DNA of 64,000 nt from Pseudooceanicola nanhaiensis (GCF_020171315.1 NZ_JAIUZP010000017.1:1-64000); one strand, 5' to 3'. Shown: positions 8,207 to 16,797, counted from the stretch's first letter. Notes: a model not told the origin generated them from the letters alone. Numbers and translations are program-made.

Positions 8207-9085
8207 ATGGAGCTTCGCCAGCTACGCTATTTCACGGTTCTCGCTGAAACCCTGCATTTCGGGCTGGCAGCCGAACGGCTGAACATCGTTCAGCCGGCCC
8301 TGTCGATGCAGATCAAGAAGCTCGAAGAGGAACTGGGGGTGGCGCTGTTTGCCAGATCAAAGCGCAAGGTCGCGCTCACCCACGCCGGCGACCTGTTTCG
8401 ACAGGAGGCCCGCCGCTGTCTGCACCACGCCGAGCAGGCCCAATCCATTGCCCGTGCGGCACATCAGGGGATGGTCGGCACGCTTCGGCTTGGCATATCG
8501 TCGGGCGCGGTTGACTCCGGTGTCCTCAGAACGGTGATGCAGTCGTTTCGCGCGACCAGTCCAAAGCTCTTGGTTGAACCGGTCGAGATCCATCCGGCAC
8601 AAGCCCCTGCCGCAGTGCTGGGGGGTGATCTCGACGCGGCCCTGGCCACGGTCGCCTCACTGACCGTACCTGACGGACTGTCGATGCAGGAGATGATCGC
8701 ACAGTCAGCGGTCGTGGTTCTGCCCGACAATCACCCCCTCGCTGCGGGAGAGGACATCTCGCCCGATGACTTGCGGGGCGAAACCTTCATTGGGTTTGCC
8801 GGACCGGATGATATGTCCGGCCTCTCACTGACAGCGGGCGTCTTGGGGTATTGGCCGGCATCCTACCGGACCGTCAGCAACCCCTCGATGACCGTGGGCC
8901 TTGTTGCTGCGGGGCTTGGGGTTGCCATCATTCCTGAGGTCATGGCGCGTTCGGAAGCCGGCGCGGTCTTTCGAACGCTCAGGGACAGGACCTACGATCT
9001 CGACGTCACCTTGATATGGGCGCAGGATCAAAATCCCAGCGCAGCGGCCGCAATCAGGCGCATGCTGGATGGCGTTCCAAGCTGA
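8207..9085 (+). CDS. LysR-family transcriptional regulator
   Basis: A 292-residue regulator with the canonical LysR opening MELRQLRYFTVLAETLHFGL and the recognition helix region ERLNIVQPALSMQIKKLEEE. The effector domain runs from about residue 90, including GTLRLGISSGAVDSG and the conserved VAAGLGVAIIPEVMA near residue 255. It is divergent from the bicupin gene with a 100-base shared promoter, the classic arrangement in which a LysR protein activates its neighbour. No clear ribosome binding site precedes the ATG. Confidence 0.9.
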   Translation: MELRQLRYFTVLAETLHFGLAAERLNIVQPALSMQIKKLEEELGVALFARSKRKVALTHAGDLFRQEARRCLHHAEQAQSIARAAHQGMVGTLRLGISSGAVDSGVLRTVMQSFRATSPKLLVEPVEIHPAQAPAAVLGGDLDAALATVASLTVPDGLSMQEMIAQSAVVVLPDNHPLAAGEDISPDDLRGETFIGFAGPDDMSGLSLTAGVLGYWPASYRTVSNPSMTVGLVAAGLGVAIIPEVMARSEAGAVFRTLRDRTYDLDVTLIWAQDQNPSAAAAIRRMLDGVPS

Positions 9086-9272
9086 GAGAGGCTCGCCGCA
9101 CGTTCGGCATGTCGAAGGTCGTTGCTATTCCAATCGTCTCCACCAGTAGGCATCGTATCGTCATGCCTCGACCAGAGACCTCGGCGAAGATGCGCCGCCC
9201 TTTAAGCGCTTGCACATGGCTGCCACGTGGTTGAAGCTGAAGAGGAAATTTAACTCTCAATGGATACCAGGA

Positions 9273-9728
9273 ATGCCGCGCCTCGCCATTCGACGCGCAA
9301 CGCCGGCAGACGCCGATGTCGTTGCTGAACTCGTTTTCTCGCTGCTCGATGAGTTGTCCGGTGGGAAGGCTCCCGAAAAGGACGAAGTGCTGCGGCGAAC
9401 GCGCATTGTTCTCGACTCTGATCGAGTGACTGCGCTTCTGGCCATTGAGGAGGATGTTCCGATCGGGGTGATCACTCTGAATGACTGCATGGCGATCTAT
9501 GCGGGTGGCCCGTTCGGCCAGATTTCCGAATTTTACGTCGCTCCCGACAAGAGATCCCAAGGTGTCGCGCCACAACTCCTGCGCGCCGCCAAGGATGAGG
9601 GGCGGACCCGCGAATGGACGCGTCTCGAGGTTGGGGCCCCCTCTCAGCCGAAATGGAGCAGGTCCCTCGCATTCTACCTCGCCAATGGCTTCGAGGAGGT
9701 GGGCCCACGACTGCGGATTTCCATCTAG
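9273..9728 (+). CDS. GNAT-family N-acetyltransferase
   Basis: A 151-residue acetyltransferase. It starts LAIRRATPADADVVAELVFS, the usual first strand and helix of GNAT proteins. ISEFYVAPDKRSQGVAPQLL is the acetyl-CoA pyrophosphate-binding segment, here with RSQGVA in place of the common R-G-x-G-x-G/A. ARSLAFYLANGFEE-like C-terminal residues (SLAFYLANGFEEVGPRL) complete the fold. The start is uncertain: AGGA lies only one base before ATG 9273, and an ATG at 9216 is in frame, but the domain begins at 9273. The substrate is unknown. Confidence 0.75.
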   Translation: MPRLAIRRATPADADVVAELVFSLLDELSGGKAPEKDEVLRRTRIVLDSDRVTALLAIEEDVPIGVITLNDCMAIYAGGPFGQISEFYVAPDKRSQGVAPQLLRAAKDEGRTREWTRLEVGAPSQPKWSRSLAFYLANGFEEVGPRLRISI

Positions 9729-9917
9729 GGACCAGCGGGCACTGGAACCTGTTCGTTGTGGCCCGCATGCGAGACTTCTCTCCTCCTGACAGGAGAGCCG
9801 ACTGATCAACGCGACAGAGGCGTCCTGAGGTCACAGCGCCACCCTGCGAGAAGACACGCTGGCGTCACCCGCCATGACCGGCGTGTCGCGATGACACGTG
9901 CTTCGCGGGTCCCCGCT

Positions 9918-9935
9918 CCTTGACATGGGTCAAGG
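9918..9935. promoter_or_regulatory. Inverted repeat with -35 TTGACA upstream of arsR-type gene
   Basis: CCTTGAC-ATGG-GTCAAGG is a perfect 7-base inverted repeat that contains the -35-like TTGACA (9920-9925). It lies 33 bases before the ArsR-type start codon and directly left of a second, larger palindrome. Confidence 0.5.
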
Positions 9936-9938
9936 AAT

Positions 9939-9958
9939 ATATGCGCGATCGCGCATAT
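9939..9958. promoter_or_regulatory. Perfect 20-base palindrome, probable ArsR-family operator
   Basis: ATATGCGCGATCGCGCATAT reads the same on both strands and ends nine bases before the ArsR-type start codon. ArsR/SmtB repressors bind such AT-flanked dyads over their own promoter. The two adjacent dyads suggest two dimers or two regulators. Confidence 0.65.
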
Positions 9959-9967
9959 GATGTTTTC

Positions 9968-10255
9968 ATGCAAGCTGTTCTGAACGCCATCTCTGATCCG
10001 ACGCGCCGTGCCGCACTGGCCCTGTTGCAGGGCGGTGAAGAGTGCTGCGTTTGCGAACTCATGACACGGTTGAACGCGAGCCAAAGCCGGATGTCCCGCC
10101 ACATGAAAATGCTTCAGGACGCCGGGCTCGTCATCGGCCGGAGAGATGCGAAATGGGTTCGCTATCGCAGGAACCGGGATCTGGCGCCGGAATTTGCAGC
10201 CGTCATCGACGCGGTATTGGCCGCCGAAAGACCCCTTGAGGAGGACATGGCATGA
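9968..10255 (+). CDS. ArsR/SmtB-family repressor
   Basis: A 95-residue winged-helix repressor. The domain starts AVLNAISDPTRRAALALLQG, then EECCVCELMTRLNASQSRMS and HMKMLQDAGLVIGRRDAKWV. The cysteines in ECCVCELM occupy the position of the arsenite-sensing ELCVCDL box of classical ArsR, so a soft metal or metalloid effector is likely. The start at 9968 matches the domain; an earlier GTG-rich extension would read through the operator palindrome. It overlaps the permease gene by four bases (ATGA) and leads a three-gene operon. Confidence 0.92.
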   Translation: MQAVLNAISDPTRRAALALLQGGEECCVCELMTRLNASQSRMSRHMKMLQDAGLVIGRRDAKWVRYRRNRDLAPEFAAVIDAVLAAERPLEEDMA

Positions 10256-11310
10256 GTGCTGAAACACATGGCAGCATTGCCCGGCACGGCGTTCCCGAGT
10301 GGGTCTGGTATGTTGGCCTACCGGTGGCCGCAGGCGTATGGTGGCTGCTCTACAACCAGCTGATCCCGTTCTCCGAATGGGTAACGTCGCTCTTCCCGGT
10401 CGCTCCGGACAGTCACACCGGCGAGGCCATCGCCTTTTTCGTCTACGATGTGCCCAAGGTCCTGCTGCTGCTCACCGGCATCGTCTTTGTCACGGGTGTC
10501 CTGCGCAGCTGGTTCAGCCCGGAAAAGACCCGCGCTATCCTCGCCGGGAAACGGGAGTTCGCGGGCTATCCGCTCGCCGCGCTGCTGGGTGTCTTTACAC
10601 CGTTTTGCTCGTGCTCTTCGGTGCCTCTCTTCATCGGCTTCGTCTCTGCCGGGATCCCGCTTGGCGTCACCTTCTCCTTTCTGATCGCGGGGCCGATGGT
10701 GGGTCCCGTAGGGCTGGGCCTGCTCTATGCGCTCGTTGGCTGGAAGATCGCCACCATCTACCTGGTGTTCGGCTTCAGCATCGCCACGGTCGCAGGCTTC
10801 GTCCTTGGTCGGATGGGGCTGGAACGCTACTTGCAGGACTGGGTGCGCGAGCTGAACGCGGGCCCGCCTGCCGACCTGCCGGACGAACGACTGACACTGG
10901 TCGACCGGTTGAAGATCGGGCTGGAACAGGTGCGCGAGATCGTCGGAAAGGTCTGGTTCTGGGTGCTGGCCGGCATCGGCATCGGCGCGGCGATCCACGG
11001 CTACGTTCCCGAGGAGATGATGCTGAGGGTCATGGGCGGCGAAGCGTGGTGGTCCGTGCCGGCCGCCGTGATCGTGGGGGTGCCGATGTACACCAACGCG
11101 GCAGGTGTCATCCCCATCGTCGAGGCGCTGTTGGGCAAGGGGGCCGCCCTGGGCACGACGCTTGCCTTCATGATGTCGGTGATCGCCCTGTCCCTGCCCG
11201 AGATGATCATCCTCAAGCAGGTGCTGACCTTTCGCCTGATCGGGATCTTTCTCGCCGTGGTCGCGGCCGGGATCCTTGCCACGGGCTACCTGTTCAACCT
11301 TATCCTCTGA
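10252..11310 (+). CDS. Permease of the UPF0718/ArsP type
   Basis: A 352-residue integral membrane protein with about eight hydrophobic segments in two halves and a cytoplasmic charged linker (about 185-235). The diagnostic motif is LLGVFTPFCSCSSVPLFIGF (about residues 107-126), the double Cys found in this permease family, which includes the organoarsenical exporter ArsP. The second half has VPMYTNAAGVIPIVEALLGK. It is translationally coupled to the ArsR-type repressor upstream and followed after 12 bases by a CxxC protein. Export of a metalloid or organometalloid is the likeliest role. Confidence 0.87.
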   Translation: MSAETHGSIARHGVPEWVWYVGLPVAAGVWWLLYNQLIPFSEWVTSLFPVAPDSHTGEAIAFFVYDVPKVLLLLTGIVFVTGVLRSWFSPEKTRAILAGKREFAGYPLAALLGVFTPFCSCSSVPLFIGFVSAGIPLGVTFSFLIAGPMVGPVGLGLLYALVGWKIATIYLVFGFSIATVAGFVLGRMGLERYLQDWVRELNAGPPADLPDERLTLVDRLKIGLEQVREIVGKVWFWVLAGIGIGAAIHGYVPEEMMLRVMGGEAWWSVPAAVIVGVPMYTNAAGVIPIVEALLGKGAALGTTLAFMMSVIALSLPEMIILKQVLTFRLIGIFLAVVAAGILATGYLFNLIL

Positions 11311-11322
11311 AAGGCAAAAGCC

Positions 11323-11559
11323 ATGAAAACCGTCAAGGTCTACGGCCCCGGCTGCAAGCGCTGCGAAGCCACCGAAACGCTGGTGCGAGACACCGCATTG
11401 AAGCTCGGAATCGAGGTCGACGTGGAGAAAGTGACAGACGCGAAGTCCATCGCCATGGCAGGCGTCATGTCCACGCCCGGCCTGAGCGTCGACGGCAAGC
11501 TGGTCCATGCCGGAGGGGTGCCGGATGCCGCGAAGCTTGAGGACTGGCTGAGCGCCTGA
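11323..11559 (+). CDS. Small thioredoxin-fold CxxC protein
   Basis: A 78-residue cytoplasmic thioredoxin-like protein beginning MKTVKVYGPGCKRCEATETL, with the active-site pair Cys-Lys-Arg-Cys, and a cis-Pro region MSTPGLSVDGKLVHAG. Proteins of this size and pattern (often named redox-active disulfide protein 2) are regularly encoded behind UPF0718-type permeases and ArsR regulators. It lies 12 bases after the permease gene, so it belongs to the same operon. It may supply electrons or bind the metalloid for the permease; that role is inferred. Confidence 0.87.
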   Translation: MKTVKVYGPGCKRCEATETLVRDTALKLGIEVDVEKVTDAKSIAMAGVMSTPGLSVDGKLVHAGGVPDAAKLEDWLSA

Positions 11560-11709
11560 GGGGGCTGCCGCGACGTGTCCGGGGATGGGCCTCTTTCACT
11601 GCATCCTGACGGGCCGACAGCTGGCGATTGGGTCTCTATCGAGAAAGACGGATGATCAGCACTGCCGTGGCCGGTATCAGGCCAGCCCAAGCCCCGCTTT
11701 GCACCAGGC

Positions 11710-12291
11710 TCAGCCGCCGAAGCTGCTGCGCCCGCTCCCGGACGATCCGAAGCCGCCGCGCGACGAGGCGGTGGCGCGCGACATCGGGGCCTTGCCCACC
11801 GTCGACGTCGGCCGGACGAATTGCGAGGTGTTCAGCTTCGCCGAACCGGAGTTGGTCGAGAAGGTGGTCGAGCGCGACGCATTGGTGAAACGCCCGTCCG
11901 GCGTTTTGTAGAGCGGCTGTGCCGCCGCCATGCCCGAACGGCCCCCCAGCATGTTGCCCATCAGGTAGCCCGCGAGCAGCGGCATGAAGATGCTGCCCGA
12001 CCCGCCGGAGGTGGCTTGCGCCTCGCTGCCGCAGGCGCCCTGGCCATGCTGTTCCTCGCAGACGGCGAGGCTGTCATAGCGCGGTGCGGCCTCGACATGC
12101 AGGGCCTCCGCCTCGCTGAAGGCGGTCTCGCAATCCTGCTGCGAGAACATGCCGCCGGACCGCGACTGGTCCACGCAGCTTTGCAGGTCGGGGAAGGCCG
12201 AGGCATCCACCTGCTCCTCGCGGCAGCCCGCGAGGGTGAAGGCAGCGGCGCCGACGATCGCGATGGCCACGTGTTTCGAGCGTTTGGTCAT
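11710..12291 (-). CDS. DUF1190 lipoprotein (YgiB-like)
   Basis: A 193-residue predicted lipoprotein. AAAFTLAGC gives a lipobox with the Cys near residue 23. The body contains FPDLQSCVDQSRSGGMFSQQ and ETAFSEAEALHVEAAPRYDS, the DUF1190 core, with paired cysteines, followed by a membrane-like MPLLAGYLMGNMLGG and a Gly/Ser/Arg-rich tail. AGGAGG lies seven bases before ATG 12291. In E. coli ygiB is next to ygiC, an ATP-grasp gene of the glutathionylspermidine synthase family; the same pairing occurs here. Its biochemical role is not known. Confidence 0.88.
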   Translation of the reverse strand: MTKRSKHVAIAIVGAAAFTLAGCREEQVDASAFPDLQSCVDQSRSGGMFSQQDCETAFSEAEALHVEAAPRYDSLAVCEEQHGQGACGSEAQATSGGSGSIFMPLLAGYLMGNMLGGRSGMAAAQPLYKTPDGRFTNASRSTTFSTNSGSAKLNTSQFVRPTSTVGKAPMSRATASSRGGFGSSGSGRSSFGG

Positions 12292-12331
12292 TTTACTCCT
12301 CCTTCTGCCGACAGATCGGCGGGGGCGCGGA

Positions 12332-13546
12332 TCAGGCGGTGATGAAATGGGGTTTGAAGCGCGACAGGTCCTGCGTGATCCGCGACCGGTCCTCGCGGAG
12401 GCCGATGCCCGCACAGCTCTGCCCGACGATCCAGGCGCCCACCACGGGGCGGAAGCCGTCGAATTCAGGCAGCGGGGCATAGGCCTGCAGCACGCGGGGC
12501 TGCTCCGCGTAATCGGTGTTCTGGGAGGCCTCGATCACCTCGCCGCCCCGGTGGATCGAGACAGAGGCGCCTTCGCGCGACAGGATCGGTTTCAGGACAT
12601 GCCCGGCCTCCAGCTGGGCTGCTGCCCGGGCAAAGGCCTCGGCCTGCGGGCCGCGACCGGCCTCTGCCTCGGCGACATCGGCCTCGAAGAAGGCGGGCAG
12701 CAGGTTGGGATGGCCCTCGAACATCTGCCAGAGCACCGGCAGGAGCCCCTTGTTCGACAGCAGCGCCTTCCATGCGGGTTCGAGGAACAGGCAGCCGGAG
12801 CCCATGATATCCGCGGCATAGTCGTCGCGCAGCAGGTCTTCCCACGGGTAGAGCTTGAAGAGCACCCCGATCCGTCGATCCTCGTCATCGACGAAATGCC
12901 CCTCGGCGCTGATCCCGATCTTGTCGAGGTCGCAGTAATGCGCCCCCAGACCGGCCTCGCGCGCGGCCCAGCCCATGGCCTCGACCGTGCCGTAGTCCTC
13001 GGGATTGCCCGCGGCGGCGGTGAAATGCAGGTCGCTGCCGGGCGCGAAGACCTCGCCGAAACGGGCCACAAGCGCCTCGTGGAGGCCGTTGAACTGGTCC
13101 GTCCCCTCGGGCAGGACACCGGCAGCCAGCTGATCCTCCAGCCACTGCCACTGAAACGCCGCGCTCTCATAGAGCGAGGTGGGCGTGTCGGCGTTGTACT
13201 CCAGCAGCTTGGCCGGGGACTGCCCGTCATAGGCGAAGTCGAAACGGCCATAGATCTCGGGATCGCCGTCGCGCCAGCTGGCCGCGATCAGGTCGCGGTG
13301 CGCCTCGGGAATGGCCAGTCGGTCCATCAGCTCTTCGCTGGCGACGATCTCGGCCACGGCCTCGCGGCACAGGCCGTGCAGTTCGGTGGCCGGGTCCTCC
13401 AGATCCTGCTCGATCTGGTCGAGCGAGAATTCATAGGCGGATGTCTCGTCCCAATAGGGTTCCCCATGCATATCGGCAAAGGTGAACCCGACCTCCCGGG
13501 CGTGGTCCCGCCAGTGGGGTCGTTCGGGCAGGATGATCTTTTGCAT
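12332..13546 (-). CDS. Glutathionylspermidine synthase-family ATP-grasp ligase (YgiC-like)
   Basis: A 404-residue ATP-grasp protein related to the synthetase half of glutathionylspermidine synthase/amidase; the amidase half is absent. Signatures include DFAYDGQSPAKLLEYNADTP, SLYESAAFQWQWLED, GCLFLEPAWKALLSNKGLLP and the ATP-binding KPILSREGASVSI. YgiC/YjfC relatives ligate unknown partners, and true glutathionylspermidine synthesis has not been shown for most of them. It starts at 13546 (GGGAG upstream), lies 40 bases before the DUF1190 gene and 99 bases behind ggt, all on one strand. Confidence 0.87.
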   Translation of the reverse strand: MQKIILPERPHWRDHAREVGFTFADMHGEPYWDETSAYEFSLDQIEQDLEDPATELHGLCREAVAEIVASEELMDRLAIPEAHRDLIAASWRDGDPEIYGRFDFAYDGQSPAKLLEYNADTPTSLYESAAFQWQWLEDQLAAGVLPEGTDQFNGLHEALVARFGEVFAPGSDLHFTAAAGNPEDYGTVEAMGWAAREAGLGAHYCDLDKIGISAEGHFVDDEDRRIGVLFKLYPWEDLLRDDYAADIMGSGCLFLEPAWKALLSNKGLLPVLWQMFEGHPNLLPAFFEADVAEAEAGRGPQAEAFARAAAQLEAGHVLKPILSREGASVSIHRGGEVIEASQNTDYAEQPRVLQAYAPLPEFDGFRPVVGAWIVGQSCAGIGLREDRSRITQDLSRFKPHFITA

Positions 13547-13645
13547 TGGTGGCTCCCCGGTCCTCCGGGGCGATATAGGCGGTCCGGGCCCCGACAACCA
13601 GACGCGATGGTGAATTCCGAACCGGGGCGTGGCGCAACAGCCCCC

Positions 13646-15433
13646 CTACTCCCCAAGCGCGATCCCCTCGCGCCGGGGATCGGCCCCGCCGGTCAGCCCC
13701 CCCTGCCCTATCGCGATCAGGTGCAGCCCACTGGTCAGCGCCCGGACCGAGGTCTTGTAGCCAGCCGCCTGCAGGGGTGCCTCCAGCGCGGCAGCGGCGG
13801 TCCCCTCCTCCAGCTCGAAGGTTCCGAAGCGGTTCAGCAGGTGCGGCGCGGCCACCGCCTGCTGCGGGTCCATGCCGAAATCGAGCGTGTTGATGATCGC
13901 CTGCGCGACATAGCCGATGATCTGGCTGCCCCCGGGCGAGCCCACCACGAGGCGCGGCGCGCCGTCCTGCATCACGATGGTCGGCGCCATGGAGGACCGC
14001 GGGCGCTTGCCCGGCTCCAGCCGGTTGGCGATGGGGCGGCCCGCGTCATGGGTGCGGAAGGAGAAATCCGTCAGCTCGTTGTTCAGCAGGAAGCCCCGCA
14101 CGAAGAGCCGCGAACCGAAGGCATTCTCGATCGTCGTGGTCATGGAGAGCGCATTGCCCGCGCTGTCCACGATGGAGATATGCGAGGTCGAGGGCAGCTC
14201 CAGCGCCGCGTCATCGCCCCAGAGCATGGCGTGATCCCATCCCGGTTCGCCGGGCAGGGCCTCCTCCAGCGCCCGGTCGGGCGAAAGCTGCCCTGCCCGC
14301 TCCGCAAGGTAGGGCGCCGCGACCAACCCTTTCAGCGGCAGGGGCACGAAATCGCTGTCGGCGATGTAGCGGCCGCGATCCGCGAAGGCGAGGCGCGAGG
14401 CATCCCCGATCAGCGTCCACGCGGCCGGGCTTTCGGGCCCCAGTGCCGCAAGGTCCGTGCCCTCCAGCATACCGAGGATCTGCCCCACGGTCAGCGCGCC
14501 CGAGGAGGGCGGCCCCATGCCGCAGACCTCCGCCGCGCGATAGGGCACGCAGACCGGCGGTCGTTCGATCACCCGGTAGGTATCGAAATCCTGAGCCGAG
14601 AGCAGGCCGCCCTCCGCCTGCACCCGTTCCACGATCGCCTGCGCGATGGGGCCGTCGTAGAAGGCCGCACTGCCGCGCTGCGCAAGGGCACGCAGCACCT
14701 GCGCGTAGTCGGGATTTCGCAGCACATCGCCCGCCGCAATCGCCGTGCCGCCAGGGTAGAAGTACTCCGCCGTCTCCGGGAAGCGGCGCAGCCTGTCCTC
14801 CGGCTCCTCCGCGACGAGGGAGGCCAGCCGCGGCGTGACGGTGAACCCCTCCTCCGCGAGCCGGATCGCGGGATCGAAGAGCCCGGCCCAGTCCTGCGTG
14901 CCCCAGCGATCATGTGCCGCCTGCAACAGCGCGGGAGTGCCGGGCGTGCCGACGGAGCGCCCCCCCACGACCGCGTCGTAGAAGCCGAGCGGCGCGCCGG
15001 TGTCATCGAGGAAATGCGTGGGCCGTGCCGCCAGCGGTGCCGTCTCGCGCCCGTCGAGCGTGGTCAACGCGCCGGATGCGGCATCGTACCAGACGAGGAA
15101 AGCCCCGCCGCCGAGGCCCGAGGATTGCGGCTCCACCAGCCCGAGGACCGCCTGCACCGCGATCATCGCATCTGCCGCACTGCCCCCCCGGCGCAGCACA
15201 TCTGCGCCCGCTTCCACGGCCAACGGATGCGCGGCAGCGACCATCCAATCGTCTGCGGTGACCGGCAGCCCCTGCCCCTTGAGGTCCAAGGCCTCCTGCG
15301 CGGCGGGGCTGAGCCTGACGAAGGCGGTCTCCTCGGTGGCCGCCTCGGGCGCCACCGCGTCGGCGGATTGCTGGGCGAGTGCCGGCGCGGCCAACAGTCC
15401 CGCAATCACCAGTGCCATAAACCGTGTCGTCAT
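13646..15433 (-). CDS. ggt: Gamma-glutamyltransferase (glutathione hydrolase)
   Basis: A 595-residue periplasmic enzyme with signal peptide MTTRFMALVIAGLLAAPALA. It is made as a precursor and cuts itself before the Thr of LPSTSHISIVD, which becomes the catalytic residue of the small subunit. The large subunit carries AAAHPLAVEAGADVLRRGGS and SSGLGGGAFLVWYD; the small subunit has RPRSSMAPTIV and VGSPGGSQIIGYVAQAI, all family landmarks. It removes gamma-glutamyl groups from glutathione and similar compounds. GAGGAGGG precedes ATG 15433. It heads a minus-strand series with a glutathionylspermidine-synthase-like gene and a DUF1190 gene. Confidence 0.93.
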   Translation of the reverse strand: MTTRFMALVIAGLLAAPALAQQSADAVAPEAATEETAFVRLSPAAQEALDLKGQGLPVTADDWMVAAAHPLAVEAGADVLRRGGSAADAMIAVQAVLGLVEPQSSGLGGGAFLVWYDAASGALTTLDGRETAPLAARPTHFLDDTGAPLGFYDAVVGGRSVGTPGTPALLQAAHDRWGTQDWAGLFDPAIRLAEEGFTVTPRLASLVAEEPEDRLRRFPETAEYFYPGGTAIAAGDVLRNPDYAQVLRALAQRGSAAFYDGPIAQAIVERVQAEGGLLSAQDFDTYRVIERPPVCVPYRAAEVCGMGPPSSGALTVGQILGMLEGTDLAALGPESPAAWTLIGDASRLAFADRGRYIADSDFVPLPLKGLVAAPYLAERAGQLSPDRALEEALPGEPGWDHAMLWGDDAALELPSTSHISIVDSAGNALSMTTTIENAFGSRLFVRGFLLNNELTDFSFRTHDAGRPIANRLEPGKRPRSSMAPTIVMQDGAPRLVVGSPGGSQIIGYVAQAIINTLDFGMDPQQAVAAPHLLNRFGTFELEEGTAAAALEAPLQAAGYKTSVRALTSGLHLIAIGQGGLTGGADPRREGIALGE

Positions 15434-15669
15434 ACCGCCCTCCTCGCCTCTGCGTTCTGACATCAGCTTGCGGTGTCCCGGCGCATCGGGCAACCACCGA
15501 TGCTCTCCTGCGGCGGAGCCATGCCGCTGGCCCGGGGCCCCTCATATGTCACGGAACAGGTACCGGCCGATGAGGCAGGAGAAGCCCGAGGCGCAATGAG
15601 GCGATTGAACCATCCTATTCGCATCAAAAAAACTTGATTTATGAGGCGAAAAAGCGGATCAATCCCCTC
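15434..15669. promoter_or_regulatory. Divergent promoter region, ggt / Fic
   Basis: The 236 bases between divergent ggt and the Fic gene. Just before the Fic start, TTCGC (about 15619-15623) and GCGAA (15646-15650) form the ends of an imperfect dyad that also contains ATCAA-N6-TTGAT. It could be the target of the winged-helix tail of the Fic protein; that is inference. Confidence 0.35.
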
Positions 15670-16740
15670 ATGCAGATCTGGAACACCTCCGCCTGGCCCC
15701 ACTTCCGACACGACCCGGCCGCGACCGAGGCCCCCCTGGCCCGCGTCATGGGGCGGCTTGGCGCGATTGACGGGCTGCATGCGGGCCTTGCCCCCGACGA
15801 CCGCGCAGAGATCTTCTTGCGCGCTGTCACCGGCGAGGCGCTCGCCAGTTTCGCGATTGAAGGGGCCCCCCTGTCCTCGGCCGAGATCGAGGCCTCCGTC
15901 GTGGCCTCGCTCGCCCATCGGCAGGCCCTGCCCCAGCGACGCAGCGACGCGATTGCAGAGCTGATGCTGGAGGCCCGCGCCGGTGATCCCCCGCTGACGG
16001 CCGCTATCCTGCATCACTGGCATGACCTGCTGTTTCACGGGATCGAGGTCGAGGACCGCGGCCAATGGCGCAGCTTCCCCATGGAAATCGTACGCGGCCC
16101 CAGTGGCCGGCGCGAGGATGTGCTCTACACCGCGCCCCCGCCCGAGCGCGTGGCTGACGAGATGTCCCAATTCTTCGACTGGCTTGAGACGGATCGCCAC
16201 CCCCTGCCCCTGCGCGCGGCCATCGCGCATCTGTGGTTTGAATCGATCCACCCCTTCTCTGACGGCAACGGCCGGATCGGCCGGGCGATCATGGAGCATG
16301 TCTTTGCCCGCGAAGGCGCCCTGCCCTTCTCCCTGTCCCGGCAGATCGAAGCCGACAAGCGCGGCTATTACGCGGCGCTGCAGGCCGGGCGGCAGGTCTC
16401 GGGCGCGATCATCGATGCGACGCCCTTCGTGGTCTGGCTGCTGGAAAGGCTCGACGCTGGCGTGACGGAGGCCGAGCGCGAGGCGCGGTTTCTGGTGCGT
16501 CGCAATGCGTTCTTTGCGGCCCAAACGGATTTGCCGGATCGGGCGCTGGCGGTGGTGCGGCGTCTCTTTCAGGAAGGCGAGGAGCGGATCGCCCTTGGGC
16601 TTTCTGCTGGTCCCTACGGCAAGATCGCCCGCGTCTCACCCGCCACAGCGACGCGCGATCTGGCGGAGTTGGAGCGGCGCGGGATCATCACCCGGGCGCC
16701 GGAAGGCGGGCGTTCGACGCGCTACTTCCTGAACTGGTAA
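15670..16740 (+). CDS. Fic-family AMP transferase with winged-helix C-terminus
   Basis: A 356-residue protein. Residues 1-25 (MQIWNTSAWPHF) match the DUF4172 start seen in many Fic proteins. SFAIEG (60-65) fits the class II N-terminal inhibitory motif S/T-x-x-x-E-G/N, so the enzyme should be autoinhibited. The catalytic Fic motif HPFSDGNGRIGR (194-205) is intact, so it should transfer AMP from ATP to a Ser/Thr/Tyr of a target. The last 80 residues (KIARVSPATATRDLAELERR) form a winged helix. I chose ATG 15670 over the in-frame TTG at 15634 because of the DUF4172 start. It lies 110 bases from the repC end. Confidence 0.92.
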   Translation: MQIWNTSAWPHFRHDPAATEAPLARVMGRLGAIDGLHAGLAPDDRAEIFLRAVTGEALASFAIEGAPLSSAEIEASVVASLAHRQALPQRRSDAIAELMLEARAGDPPLTAAILHHWHDLLFHGIEVEDRGQWRSFPMEIVRGPSGRREDVLYTAPPPERVADEMSQFFDWLETDRHPLPLRAAIAHLWFESIHPFSDGNGRIGRAIMEHVFAREGALPFSLSRQIEADKRGYYAALQAGRQVSGAIIDATPFVVWLLERLDAGVTEAEREARFLVRRNAFFAAQTDLPDRALAVVRRLFQEGEERIALGLSAGPYGKIARVSPATATRDLAELERRGIITRAPEGGRSTRYFLNW

Positions 16741-16781
16741 GAGCGTTGCGGTGGTAGTCCCCGACATGAGGGCTTCAGGAA

Positions 16782-16797
16782 GTTGGCCATGGCCAAC
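16782..16797. other. Candidate parS centromere site 1
   Basis: GTTGGCCATGGCCAAC is a perfect 16-base palindrome in the Fic-repC intergenic gap. The same 16 bases occur 77 bases to the right, and a one-base variant occurs in the repB-repC gap. The GTT-N10-AAC frame matches the general form of repABC parS sites bound by RepB. Confidence 0.8.

Noticed and set aside
12149-15460. A very long plus-strand open frame (about 1100 codons)
   Set aside because: It is the reverse-strand shadow of the glutathionylspermidine-synthase-like gene and ggt, both of which have full domain motifs, signal peptide and ribosome binding sites. High GC keeps the opposite frame open.
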